A DNA stretch of 28,172 nucleotides from Rhodospirillaceae bacterium UBA6219. Its GTDB lineage: Bacteria > Pseudomonadota > Alphaproteobacteria > Rhodospirillales > Magnetospirillaceae. The notes below the pieces were generated by a model. That model ran no database searches. It saw nothing but the letters and a program-made list of their open reading frames with translations, and was not told the origin of the DNA. The stretch lies in NCBI GenBank assembly GCA_002435715.1, contig DISD01000041.1, positions 1 through 28,172 of the forward strand, given 5' to 3'. Both the position numbers and the translations under genes were made by a program. This document shows positions 1 to 7,666 of this stretch, piece by piece. How positions within the stretch are numbered: position 1 is the stretch's first letter; every line of letters begins with the position of its first letter.

Positions 1-818
1 TGATGCGCTTCTTCACCGTGCCGAACGCCAAGGAAGCCCGCAAGTCGGTCTTCTACGCCACCGGCTTCATCGGTTACTTCTACATCCTGACCTTCATCAT
101 CGGCTTCGGCGCCATCACCCTGGTGGCCACCGATGCGCAGTACCTGGATGTCGCCAAGGGCGGCCTGGCTCTGAAGGGTGGCGGCAACATGCCCGCTATC
201 TGGCTGGCCCACGCCATCGGCGGCGACATCTTCCTGGGCTTCATCGCCGCGGTTGCCTTCGCCACCATCCTGGCGGTGGTGTCGGGTCTGACCCTGGCTG
301 GCGCCTCGGCCATCTCGCACGATCTGTATGCCAACGTGATCGCCCGTGGGCGCACCACCGAGGCTTCGGAAGTGCGGATGTCCAAGATCGCCTCGTTCGG
401 CCTGGGCATCGTCGCCATCATCCTGGGCATCATCTTCGAAAAGCAGAACGTCGCCTTCATCGTCGCTCTGACCTTCTCGATAGCTGCCTCGGCCACCTTC
501 CCGGTGCTGGTGATGGCCATGTTCTCGAAGTCTCTGACCACCAAGGGTGCGGTCATCGGCGGTTACATCGGCCTGATCGGTTCGGTGGGCTGCGTGATCC
601 TGTCCAAGGTCGTCTGGGTTTCCAGCTTCGGCTTCAAGGACCCGATCTTCCCGTTCGTGTACCCGACCCTGTTCACCATGCCGGCTGCCTTCATCAGCTG
701 CTGGCTGTTCTCCATCATGGACAACAGCGAACAGGCCAAGGCCGAACGGGCTCAGTACGACGCCATGGCCATCCGGTCCGAGACCGGCCTGGGCGCCGAA
801 GGTGCCGCCGCCCACTAA
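1..818 (+). CDS. actP: Cation/acetate symporter ActP, C-terminal part
   Basis: Sodium:solute symporter family permease for uptake of acetate and similar short monocarboxylates across the inner membrane. Only the last ~271 codons are present; the 5' end lies before the window, and the first two bases belong to a preceding codon, so the ATG at position 3 is an internal Met. The visible part opens with the MRFFTVPNAKEARKS loop typical of ActP and has at least five hydrophobic helices, followed by a hydrophilic tail ending in AEGAAAH. Full-length ActP is about 550-590 residues, so roughly half is seen. A strong hairpin terminator follows at once. The family call is firm; the exact substrate is inferred from similarity to ActP. 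Confidence 0.88.
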   Translation, partial: MRFFTVPNAKEARKSVFYATGFIGYFYILTFIIGFGAITLVATDAQYLDVAKGGLALKGGGNMPAIWLAHAIGGDIFLGFIAAVAFATILAVVSGLTLAGASAISHDLYANVIARGRTTEASEVRMSKIASFGLGIVAIILGIIFEKQNVAFIVALTFSIAASATFPVLVMAMFSKSLTTKGAVIGGYIGLIGSVGCVILSKVVWVSSFGFKDPIFPFVYPTLFTMPAAFISCWLFSIMDNSEQAKAERAQYDAMAIRSETGLGAEGAAAH

Positions 819-848
819 GGGCTGCCGCAACCAAAGAAAAGAAGACTT

Positions 849-880
849 GGCCGCCGGTATCCCCGGCGGCCTTTTTCTTT
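849..880 (+). terminator. Rho-independent terminator after actP
   Basis: Perfect 9-bp stem (GGCCGCCGG with CCGGCGGCC) around a 5-base loop, followed by a T-rich run (tttttcttt). It begins about 30 bases after the actP stop and ends just before the next gene, so actP transcription should stop here. Confidence 0.9.
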
Positions 881-892
881 TATGCTGCGCCT

Positions 893-1498
893 ATGATCTG
901 TCAATTGGACCATCTGGTGGTCGCCGCCCGCACCCTGAACGAAGGTGTCGGCCATGTGTCGCGTTTGCTGGGCTGCGATTTGCAGGCCGGCGGCAAGCAT
1001 ACTCGCATGGGCACCCACAATGCGCTTTTGTCGCTGGGGCCTGATTGCTATCTGGAAGTCATCGCCATCGATCCCGACGCCCCGCCCCCGCCGCAGCCGC
1101 GCTGGTTCGGCCTGGACGGGTTCAAGGGCGTGCCACGTCTGGTTCATTGGGTGGCACGCACCAGCGACATCGAAGCCAGCCGTCCGGCCCATTGCCGGGT
1201 GCTGGACATGGAACGCGGCGATTTCCGCTGGCGCTTCGCCGTCACCTTGGACGGCGTGCCCGATTTGGACGGAACCGTGCCGGCATTGATCCAATGGCAA
1301 GCCGGTGGCCATCCGTGCAATCGTCTGCCCGACCACGGATTGCGCCTGCGGCGGCTGAGCCTGGGTCATGACCAGCCGCAGCGCCTGCACGGCGAACTGG
1401 CTCGCCTGGGTTTGGCCGATCAGGTCAGCATCGCCGCCAACGGGCCGGCCTTGAAAGCCGAAATCCAGGTGGGCGGCAAGATTGTGGAGCTGCGTTAA
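893..1498 (+). CDS. VOC-fold (glyoxalase-like domain) protein
   Basis: A 201-residue protein resembling the Glyoxalase_3-like group of the vicinal-oxygen-chelate superfamily. It opens with QLDHLVVAARTL, the first beta strand and candidate metal-ligand His of such domains, followed by the LLG motif, a conserved-looking MGTHNALLSLG strand and YLEVIAIDP, where the Glu would be a second ligand. The C-terminal half (ALIQWQAGGHP onward) forms the second pseudo-repeat. The substrate cannot be told from sequence; members include dioxygenases, lyases and uncharacterised proteins. The start sits 12 bases after the actP terminator, so it probably has its own weak promoter. Its stop overlaps the convergent uppP stop in a shared TTAA. 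Confidence 0.8.
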   Translation: MICQLDHLVVAARTLNEGVGHVSRLLGCDLQAGGKHTRMGTHNALLSLGPDCYLEVIAIDPDAPPPPQPRWFGLDGFKGVPRLVHWVARTSDIEASRPAHCRVLDMERGDFRWRFAVTLDGVPDLDGTVPALIQWQAGGHPCNRLPDHGLRLRRLSLGHDQPQRLHGELARLGLADQVSIAANGPALKAEIQVGGKIVELR

Positions 1499-2292
1499 CG
1501 GCTGAGCAGCAGCACCAGCATACCGCCGCCAAAGACGATGCGATACCAAGCGAAGGGGGTGAAGCCATGGCGCACGATCAGCGCGATGGCGGTGCGCACC
1601 ACCAAGATGGCGGCTGCGAAGGCGGCGACGAAGCCGATGGCGATCAGGCCAGCATTGTCGAAGCTGAGATCGGCCCAGTTCTTATAAACCGAATAGACCG
1701 TCGCCCCCAGCATGGTGGGAATGGCCAGGAAGAACGAGAACTCGGCCGCCGCCTTGCGGTCGACGCCCACCAACAGCGCCCCCATGATGGTGGCCCCCGA
1801 ACGCGACACCCCGGGGATCATGGCGATGCATTGGAAGACGCCGATCTTCAGCGACAGCGGTACCGAAAAATCCTCGACCGCATGGAAGCGCGGATTCTTG
1901 TTCAGGCGTTCCAGCACCAAGATCAGCACGCCGCCCACCACCAAGGCGACGGCCACCACGATGGGGGAATCCAGCAACGCGCGGATGTGCTTATAGGCCA
2001 GCACGCCGACCACCATGGCCGGCAGAAAGCCGATCAGGATGTTGCGGACGAAGAACATGTCGCGATCGTTGGTGAACATGCCGATGGCCGCCCCGGTCAG
2101 GCGCCGCCAGTAGACCACGCAGACGGCCAGGATGGCGCCCAGTTGGATGACGATCTCGAAGGTCTTGCCCGGCGGCCCCTGGAAGCCCAAAAGGTCCCCC
2201 AACAAGATCAGGTGGCCGGTGGACGACACCGGCAGGAACTCGGTCAAACCTTCGACGATGCCCAGCAACAGGGCCTGCAAAATGGTTTCCAT
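1495..2292 (-). CDS. uppP: Undecaprenyl-diphosphate phosphatase UppP (BacA)
   Basis: Integral membrane phosphatase that recycles undecaprenyl diphosphate to the monophosphate carrier used for peptidoglycan, O-antigen and other envelope glycans. The 265-residue length is normal. Both signature regions are present: the Glu-rich EGLTEFLPVSSTGHL near residues 14-28, and PGVSRSGAT at residues 160-168, which carries the catalytic Ser/Arg. About eight hydrophobic helices are visible. An upstream GGAG supports the ATG at 2292. The gene is divergent from a methyltransferase/GT-C pair that could also act on lipid-linked glycans. Confidence 0.96.
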   Translation of the reverse strand: METILQALLLGIVEGLTEFLPVSSTGHLILLGDLLGFQGPPGKTFEIVIQLGAILAVCVVYWRRLTGAAIGMFTNDRDMFFVRNILIGFLPAMVVGVLAYKHIRALLDSPIVVAVALVVGGVLILVLERLNKNPRFHAVEDFSVPLSLKIGVFQCIAMIPGVSRSGATIMGALLVGVDRKAAAEFSFFLAIPTMLGATVYSVYKNWADLSFDNAGLIAIGFVAAFAAAILVVRTAIALIVRHGFTPFAWYRIVFGGGMLVLLLSR

Positions 2293-2324
2293 TGTCTCCG
2301 CCCTTGGCGTTACGGCCGGCGGAT

Positions 2325-2387
2325 CATGCCTGCCACGACGATATCAAGCAAGCAAAGCCATGGAGGATTGCCCCATGGGCAGGCATG
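2325..2387. repeat. Inverted repeat in the uppP/methyltransferase divergent region
   Basis: CATGCCTGCC at 2325-2334 is matched exactly in inverted orientation by GGCAGGCATG at 2378-2387, with a 43-base spacer that also contains two CCATGG palindromes. It lies in the 128-base region between the two divergent starts and could be a regulator site or an RNA structure in the methyltransferase leader. No known operator is recognised. Confidence 0.5.
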
Positions 2388-2420
2388 CGTTACACCCATG
2401 ACACGACAAGGGAGGCTGCG

Positions 2421-3110
2421 GTGGCGAGCGAAATTCCGGACTTTTATCAAAGCTACGCAAGCTACAAGCGCTATGAAACCCCCAATATCGGGCGCAAGCA
2501 GATTGCCCGCTTCGACACCGAGGTGTGGGGTCCCGCCGCTTTTTCGACCCAATGCCGGGTCCTGGAACTGGGCTGTGGAACCGGGGCGTTCCTGGCCTAT
2601 CTGGCCGCCAAGGGTATGACCCAGATGGTCGGCATCGACCACGACCCGGCCTTGGCCGACGTGGTTCCGGAAAATGTCCGCTCGGCCTTTCGCTGTGCCG
2701 ACGTGTGGACGATCCTGGCCGACCCGGATTTGGGTCAATTCGACCGGGTGGCCATGTTCGACGTGCTGGAACATTTCACCGCTGACGAAGCCTTACGATT
2801 GTTGCAAAGCCTACGCCCGCGCCTTAATCCCGGCGCCCGTCTCATTTTGAAGGTTCCCAACGCCGCCCGCCCCTGGGCGCTGCAATATCAATTCGGCGAC
2901 CTGACGCACCGCACGGCCTTCACGCCGCTGTCCATGCGCCAACTGGCCGACGCCGCGGGCTATGAAGCAACACACGTCTATGCGCAGCGCCAAGGCTCGC
3001 GCCGACGCATGATCACCGACGCGCTGGTCCATCGCTTCTTGTCCTGGGCGTTGCTGACCCCGCCCGAATTCTGGAGCGCCAACATGTATGCCGTCCTGGT
3101 GGCGAAATGA
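2421..3110 (+). CDS. Class I SAM-dependent methyltransferase
   Basis: A 229-residue Methyltransf_11/23-type enzyme. Motif I is VLELGCGTG at residues 47-55, the acidic loop after strand 2 is GIDHD (71-75), and FDVLEHF (113-119) is the usual post-motif II signature, followed by ILKVPNA at about 142-148. I chose the GTG at 2421 because GGAGG lies five bases upstream and homology begins there; the in-frame ATG at 2292 would add 43 unrelated residues. The stop overlaps the next gene by four bases (ATGA), so the two are translationally coupled. The VLEHF/KVPN style is common in methyltransferases acting on polysaccharides or lipids. The substrate is unknown. Confidence 0.88.
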   Translation: MASEIPDFYQSYASYKRYETPNIGRKQIARFDTEVWGPAAFSTQCRVLELGCGTGAFLAYLAAKGMTQMVGIDHDPALADVVPENVRSAFRCADVWTILADPDLGQFDRVAMFDVLEHFTADEALRLLQSLRPRLNPGARLILKVPNAARPWALQYQFGDLTHRTAFTPLSMRQLADAAGYEATHVYAQRQGSRRRMITDALVHRFLSWALLTPPEFWSANMYAVLVAK

Positions 3111-4687
3111 GGAAATCCCTCGTCCTGTGGCTGCTGCCTGTGGCCTTCACCTTGCTGTTGATGGCGATGTTGGCGGCCAGCCTGCCGCTGTGGCAGGTGT
3201 TCAACCTGGACCCCGATTATTATTACCTGTTCAACGGCCTCTTGGTGCTGGAAGGACGTGCCCCCACCGATCTGGGTCATCCGGGCACCCCGGTTCAGGT
3301 GCTGATCGGCGCGGTGCTGCGCCTGATGCACCCATTCACCCCGACAGCCGAGATCATCGACATCGTCCTGCACCAGCCGGAAAAGCACCTTTTGGTGGCG
3401 ACCTTGGTGCTTTATCCCTTTGTCACCGTGGCGCTTTACGTGCTGGGGCGGTCGTTCCAGCGCTTCACCGGCAGCCTGTGGCCAGCGCTTTTGGCGCAAT
3501 CGGCCCCGTTCCTGTCGATGATCATTCCCAAATTTTCCCTGCACCCCAAACCGGAACCCTTCCTGATCGTCGCCGCCTGCTTCCTGGTCGCCGCCAGCCT
3601 GAAGGCGGCCAAGGCCGACAGACTGGAAGACCGCCATGGCGTGTTGTTGGGAATCGCCATGGGTTTCGGCATCGCCATCAAGCTGCAATTCGCCGTCTTG
3701 GGCGTGGTGCCCTTGCTGTTGTTGGATCGGCGCCGGTTGTTCCTGGTGTATCCGGCCGCCACCATCGTCGCCTTTTTCGTCTTCGTCGCCCCCGCGCTTC
3801 CGTCTTACGAAATTTTCCTGGATTGGTGGGGCCGGGTGCTGACCCATTCCGGCGCTTACGGCACCGGCGCCGCGTCGGTGGTCGATCCCCGTCAATATCC
3901 GCGCACCATCCTGAAGATCTTCGGTTCGAAGATCATCTTCACCGCCACCATCCTTGCCATGCTGGTGGTGCTGGCGGCTTATTTCCGCATGCGCCGTCGC
4001 GGCGTGATGGCGGCCAACCCGCTGGCCCGGTTGGCAATCGGCATGATCCTGGCGCAAGTGCTGACGGTGATCGTGGTGGCCAAGCAATCCGCCGCCCATT
4101 ACCTGATCCCGGCCTTGATGCTGACCGGACCGACCCTGGCGGTTTTGTGGCACGTCACCGCCCAGGCCACCGATCCCACCCGCCACAAGCGGGTCTGGCA
4201 GGGCGTCGCCCTGGCCCTGGTAGCCCTGACCCTGCCGGCGTCGTGGAAGCAAACCATGGAATTGCGGCAATGGACCACCGAAGCCCAAGGCTTCGACATG
4301 AGCCGCTATGACGGTTGCGCCAAGGTTTATTTCGATTCGTCCTCGGCACCGTCTTACGCCATGCAACGCGGCGACATGAACGCGCAAGGCGGGTACTCGC
4401 CGCTGTTGGCCGGCTGGATGCCCCAGGATGAATACACCTGGTTCACCAACAAGCATTCTTGGTGGGATGAGGGCCTGATGTGGTGGAACCAACCCCGCAC
4501 CCTGCGCCAAATCCTGGACGCCCACAATGGTTGCGCGGTGTTCCGCGGCAGCCAACCCTGGACCTTGCCGCCGCGCGTGCAGCGGGAGGTCCCGGGACTG
4601 ACCTTCGACGACGAATGCATGGCCGGCGAAGAAACCGTCTATACCGTCGGCGTCAAATGCGACGGAACCCGATTGCAACCGCGTTGA
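3107..4687 (+). CDS. Polytopic membrane protein, GT-C-like glycosyltransferase candidate
   Basis: A 526-residue protein with an N-terminal signal-anchor helix and about nine to ten hydrophobic segments up to residue ~370, then a soluble C-terminal domain of ~150 residues rich in Trp and Tyr. Right after helix 1 comes DPDYYY (residues 35-40) and then GHPGTPVQ (57-64). An acidic motif in the first periplasmic loop is the hallmark of GT-C enzymes (PMT/ArnT-like), which use polyprenyl-phosphate sugars. Coupling to a methyltransferase and proximity to uppP fit an envelope-glycan role. The family assignment is inference from topology and this motif, not from a clear signature; it could be an uncharacterised membrane protein. 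Confidence 0.7.
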   Translation: MRKSLVLWLLPVAFTLLLMAMLAASLPLWQVFNLDPDYYYLFNGLLVLEGRAPTDLGHPGTPVQVLIGAVLRLMHPFTPTAEIIDIVLHQPEKHLLVATLVLYPFVTVALYVLGRSFQRFTGSLWPALLAQSAPFLSMIIPKFSLHPKPEPFLIVAACFLVAASLKAAKADRLEDRHGVLLGIAMGFGIAIKLQFAVLGVVPLLLLDRRRLFLVYPAATIVAFFVFVAPALPSYEIFLDWWGRVLTHSGAYGTGAASVVDPRQYPRTILKIFGSKIIFTATILAMLVVLAAYFRMRRRGVMAANPLARLAIGMILAQVLTVIVVAKQSAAHYLIPALMLTGPTLAVLWHVTAQATDPTRHKRVWQGVALALVALTLPASWKQTMELRQWTTEAQGFDMSRYDGCAKVYFDSSSAPSYAMQRGDMNAQGGYSPLLAGWMPQDEYTWFTNKHSWWDEGLMWWNQPRTLRQILDAHNGCAVFRGSQPWTLPPRVQREVPGLTFDDECMAGEETVYTVGVKCDGTRLQPR

Positions 4688-4761
4688 CACGTTCTCGCTC
4701 TTGCAAAATGGTCCAAACCCTTTAGCCTGAACCCAAAGGCCAGCAAAGGGGGATCACACGC

Positions 4762-5403
4762 ATGTCGGCCAAGGCCATCACCGTCGCCCAGCAAAAAGGC
4801 GGCGCCGGCAAAAGCACCATCACCGCGCAACTGGCCGTGACCTACGCCCAGGCCGGCAAACGGGTCGGCATCGTTGACATCGACCCCCAAGGCTCGCTGG
4901 CCATGTGGTTCGAAGTGCGCAAGATGCTGGTGGACGACCAAGGCGCCGGCATCACCTTTTTGCAGGCTTCCGGCTGGCGTCTGTCCACCGAATTGGACCG
5001 CATGAAGCGTGATCTGGACGTCATCTTGGTGGACAGCCCGCCGCACGCCGAAACCGACGTGCGCATCGCGGTGCGCGCCGCCGATTTGATCCTGGTGCCC
5101 ATGCAGCCCACCCCCTTGGATTTGTGGGCCACGCAACCCACCTTGGATTTGGCGAAAAAGGAAAAAAGCCAGGCCATCGTGGTGTTCAACCGCACGCCGC
5201 CCAAGGGCAAGCTGGTGGACGCGGTCAAGGCCAAGATCCTGCAAGCCGAATTGCCGGTGGCCGAAACCGTGCTGGGTAACCGGGTCGCCTTCGCCGCCTC
5301 GATGATGGAGGGCAAGGGCGTGGTGGAAACCAATCCGCGCCACACCGCCACCAAGGAAATCAAGGCCCTGGCCGCCGAGATCGGCGCCAAGCTGGGGCTT
5401 TAA
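4762..5403 (+). CDS. ParA-family ATPase (orphan, no ParB alongside)
   Basis: A 213-residue cytoplasmic ATPase of the ParA/MinD superfamily. The deviant Walker A is QKGGAGKST (residues 11-19) with the signature Lys12; Walker A' is VDIDPQGS (38-45), and the switch/Walker B strand is VILVDSPP (87-94). It has no N-terminal HTH, so it belongs to the short ParA class, which positions plasmids, chemotaxis arrays, carboxysomes or other cargo on the nucleoid. No parB or other partner is next to it. An AGGGGG about ten bases before the ATG serves as ribosome site. The 74 bases upstream, after the membrane protein, may hold its promoter. The cargo cannot be inferred. Confidence 0.9.
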   Translation: MSAKAITVAQQKGGAGKSTITAQLAVTYAQAGKRVGIVDIDPQGSLAMWFEVRKMLVDDQGAGITFLQASGWRLSTELDRMKRDLDVILVDSPPHAETDVRIAVRAADLILVPMQPTPLDLWATQPTLDLAKKEKSQAIVVFNRTPPKGKLVDAVKAKILQAELPVAETVLGNRVAFAASMMEGKGVVETNPRHTATKEIKALAAEIGAKLGL

Positions 5404-5420
5404 AAGGAAAACCACCGCCG

Positions 5421-5891
5421 ATGCTGTTCTATACGCTCGCCCTGTCCGTCCACGCTTTGGCGACCCTGGTTTGGGTGGGCGGCATGATCTTCGCCCATTT
5501 CGTCCTGCGCCCGGCCTCGATGGATATGGCGCCGCCCCTGCGACTGGCCTTGTGGCGGCGGGTGCTGCCGCGCTTCTTCACCCTGGTCTGGGGATCGATC
5601 GGCGCATTGTTGCTTTCCGGTTATGGCGTGCTGTTCCTGGGCTATCGCGGCGGCTTCACCGGCGGTGGCATCCATATCGACATCATGCAGATCACCGGTC
5701 TGATCATGATCGCCAACTTCATCTATCTGTTCTTCGGCCCCTTCCAGGCGTTCAAGGCCCGCGTCGACACCGAGGAATACACCAAGGCCGCCGCCACCAT
5801 GGGCCGCATCCGCCAGATCGTGCTGGTCAACATGATTTTGGGCGTCATCACCGTCGCCATCGGCGCCACCGGCACGCTGTGGGCGTATTAA
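5421..5891 (+). CDS. CopD-like four-helix membrane protein
   Basis: A 156-residue integral membrane protein with four hydrophobic helices (about residues 3-28, 52-73, 87-107 and 130-153). His11 in helix 1 (SVHALATLVWVGGM) and His21-region aromatic residues resemble the CopD/DUF2269-type families, often small heme- or copper-related membrane proteins. AAGGAAA precedes the ATG. It lies 17 bases after the ParA gene and one base before the NUDIX gene, so the three probably form one transcript. A function is not established; the CopD label is family-level only. Confidence 0.75.
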   Translation: MLFYTLALSVHALATLVWVGGMIFAHFVLRPASMDMAPPLRLALWRRVLPRFFTLVWGSIGALLLSGYGVLFLGYRGGFTGGGIHIDIMQITGLIMIANFIYLFFGPFQAFKARVDTEEYTKAAATMGRIRQIVLVNMILGVITVAIGATGTLWAY

Positions 5892-5892
5892 G

Positions 5893-6507
5893 ATGGAAAA
5901 GCGCTTCACCGCCGACGACGTCCAGGTGATTTCCAAGGACACGGTGTTCAAGGGCTATTTCCAGATGGACCGTTACGTCCTGCGCCATCGTCGCTTCGAT
6001 GGATCGTGGACCCAGGACATCACCCGGGAAATCTTTGAACGTGGCCATGCCAGTGTTGTGCTGTTGTACGATGTGGACCGCGACCGCGTCGCCATGATCG
6101 AACAATTCCGCCCCGGTGCCCTGGCGGCGGGCTGGTATCCATGGCTGGTGGAATGCGTCGCCGGCATCATCGAGGACGGCGAGACCCCCGAAGACGTCGC
6201 CTGGCGCGAAAGCGAGGAAGAAGCCGGCGCCAAGCCATCGGCGATGATCGAGGTCGGCAAGTATCTGGTCACCGCCGGGGGTTCGTCGGAAAGCTGCGCC
6301 CTGTTCTGCGCCCGGGTCGATTCCGCCACCATCGAAGGCCTGCACGGTCTGGCCCATGAAGGCGAGGACATCCGCGTCTTCACCCTGCCCAGCGCCGAAG
6401 CCTATGAGATGTGTAAGGACGGCCGCATCTGCAATTCCATGGCGGTATTGGCCATCCAATGGCTGATGCTGGAAAAGGATGCCATCCGCCGTCAGTGGCT
6501 GGGTTGA
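5893..6507 (+). CDS. NUDIX hydrolase, ADP-ribose pyrophosphatase type
   Basis: A 204-residue cytoplasmic enzyme predicted to hydrolyse ADP-ribose or related nucleoside-diphosphate sugars. A complete Nudix box (G-x5-E-x7-R-E-U-x-E-E-x-G-U) spans residues 91-113, with the catalytic core RESEEEAGA. The upstream strand MIEQFRPGA and the downstream proline-rich PSAMIEVGKY are typical of the NudF/ADPRase subgroup. The gene starts one base after the previous stop, indicating translational coupling. A strong terminator follows the stop, closing this three-gene run. Confidence 0.92.
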   Translation: MEKRFTADDVQVISKDTVFKGYFQMDRYVLRHRRFDGSWTQDITREIFERGHASVVLLYDVDRDRVAMIEQFRPGALAAGWYPWLVECVAGIIEDGETPEDVAWRESEEEAGAKPSAMIEVGKYLVTAGGSSESCALFCARVDSATIEGLHGLAHEGEDIRVFTLPSAEAYEMCKDGRICNSMAVLAIQWLMLEKDAIRRQWLG

Positions 6508-6517
6508 TTCTTTTCAC

Positions 6518-6547
6518 ACACCCCGAACCACATCGGGGTGTTTTTTT
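6518..6547 (+). terminator. Rho-independent terminator after the NUDIX gene
   Basis: Nine-base perfect stem ACACCCCGA / TCGGGGTGT with a six-base loop, running directly into seven Ts. It starts 11 bases after the NUDIX stop codon. Confidence 0.92.
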
Positions 6548-6572
6548 GCGCCTATTTCACACTAAAGAATCA

Positions 6573-6600
6573 TTGAATAATATCAGCCTTGCCATATATG
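6573..6600 (+). promoter_or_regulatory. Predicted sigma-70-like promoter for cysK
   Basis: In an unusually AT-rich 80-base gap, TTGAAT (6573-6578) is followed after 16 bases by TATATG (6595-6600), giving reasonable -35 and -10 elements just upstream of cysK. Prediction only; no specific sulfur-regulator operator was recognised. Confidence 0.4.
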
Positions 6601-6636
6601 GTCGTTGTTAGTGTTATTTAAATCAGGATGCACACC

Positions 6637-7641
6637 ATGACCTCGTTTCGCGCCGGCTTCACCGATTCCATCGGCAACACCCCGCTGATCAAGCTGAAGA
6701 AGGCGTCGGAAACCACCGGCTGCACCATCCTGGGCAAGGCCGAGTTCCTCAATCCCGGCGGCTCGGTCAAGGACCGCGCCGCCCTGGCCATCATCCAGGA
6801 CGCCGAGGAAAAGGGCCTGCTGAAGCCGGGCGGCATCATCGTCGAAGGCACGGCGGGCAATACCGGCATCGGTTTGGCCCTGGTGGCCAATGCGCGCGGT
6901 TACCGCAGCGTCATCGTCATGCCGGAAACCCAAAGCCAGGAAAAGAAGGACATGCTGCGTCTGGTGGGCGCCGATCTGCGGCTGGTGCCGGCTTTGCCTT
7001 ATGCCAATCCGGGCAATTACGTCCGTTACTCGGAGACCCTGGCCAAGGAACTGGCGCAAACCGAACCGGGCGGCGTGTTGTGGGCCAACCAGTTCGACAA
7101 CGTCGCCAACCGCATGGGCCATTACCGCACCACCGGGCCGGAAATCTGGGACCAGACCGACGGCAAAGTGGACGCTTTCACCTGCGCGGTGGGCACCGGC
7201 GGAACCTTGGCCGGCACCGGCATGGCGTTGAAGGAAAAGAACAAGGACATCCGCGTCGTGCTGGCCGATCCCATGGGCTCGGCTTTGTATAATTACTACG
7301 CAAATGGCGAGCTGAAGGCCGAAGGCACGTCCATCACCGAAGGCATCGGCCAGGGCCGCATCACCAAGAATTTGGAAGGCGCCCCCATCGACGGCCAGGT
7401 CCAGGTCACCGACCACGAGGCGCTGCCGGTGATTTTCGACCTGATCAAGGAAGAAGGTCTGGTGGTCGGCGGCTCGTCGGGGGTGAACATCATGGCCGCC
7501 ATCAAGGTGGCGCGTGAGATGGGGCCCGGCCATACAGTGGTGACAGTGCTGTGCGATTATGGTACCCGCTATCAAAGCAAATTGTTCAACCCGGCCTTCC
7601 TGCGCGAGCGCGACCTGCCCGTGCCTGACTGGCTGGCTTAG
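6637..7641 (+). CDS. cysK: Cysteine synthase A (O-acetylserine sulfhydrylase)
   Basis: PLP-dependent fold-type II enzyme that makes L-cysteine from O-acetylserine and sulfide. From the chosen start it has 334 residues. The PLP lysine is Lys45 in NPGGSVKDRAAL, the substrate-binding loop is EGTAGNTGIGLA, and the phosphate-binding glycine loop is GTGGTLAGTG. I prefer the ATG at 6637 because AGGA sits eight bases upstream; the ATG at 6628 overlaps that site and would only add three residues. The C-terminal extension after the LCDYGTRY segment is usual in alphaproteobacterial CysK. sseA follows after 25 bases, so the two sulfur genes are likely cotranscribed. Confidence 0.93.
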   Translation: MTSFRAGFTDSIGNTPLIKLKKASETTGCTILGKAEFLNPGGSVKDRAALAIIQDAEEKGLLKPGGIIVEGTAGNTGIGLALVANARGYRSVIVMPETQSQEKKDMLRLVGADLRLVPALPYANPGNYVRYSETLAKELAQTEPGGVLWANQFDNVANRMGHYRTTGPEIWDQTDGKVDAFTCAVGTGGTLAGTGMALKEKNKDIRVVLADPMGSALYNYYANGELKAEGTSITEGIGQGRITKNLEGAPIDGQVQVTDHEALPVIFDLIKEEGLVVGGSSGVNIMAAIKVAREMGPGHTVVTVLCDYGTRYQSKLFNPAFLRERDLPVPDWLA

Positions 7642-7666
7642 AACCAACCAAAGGGAACGCGCCATC

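Noticed and set aside
2292..2420. N-terminal extension of the methyltransferase from the ATG at 2292
   Set aside because: It would begin at the first base pair of uppP on the opposite strand and has no homology, whereas GTG at 2421 has an ideal GGAGG site.
2978..4690. Minus-strand open frame of 570 codons opposite the GT-C-like gene
   Set aside because: Gln/His/Gly-rich shadow. The plus-strand frame has proper transmembrane helices, start and coupling to the upstream gene.
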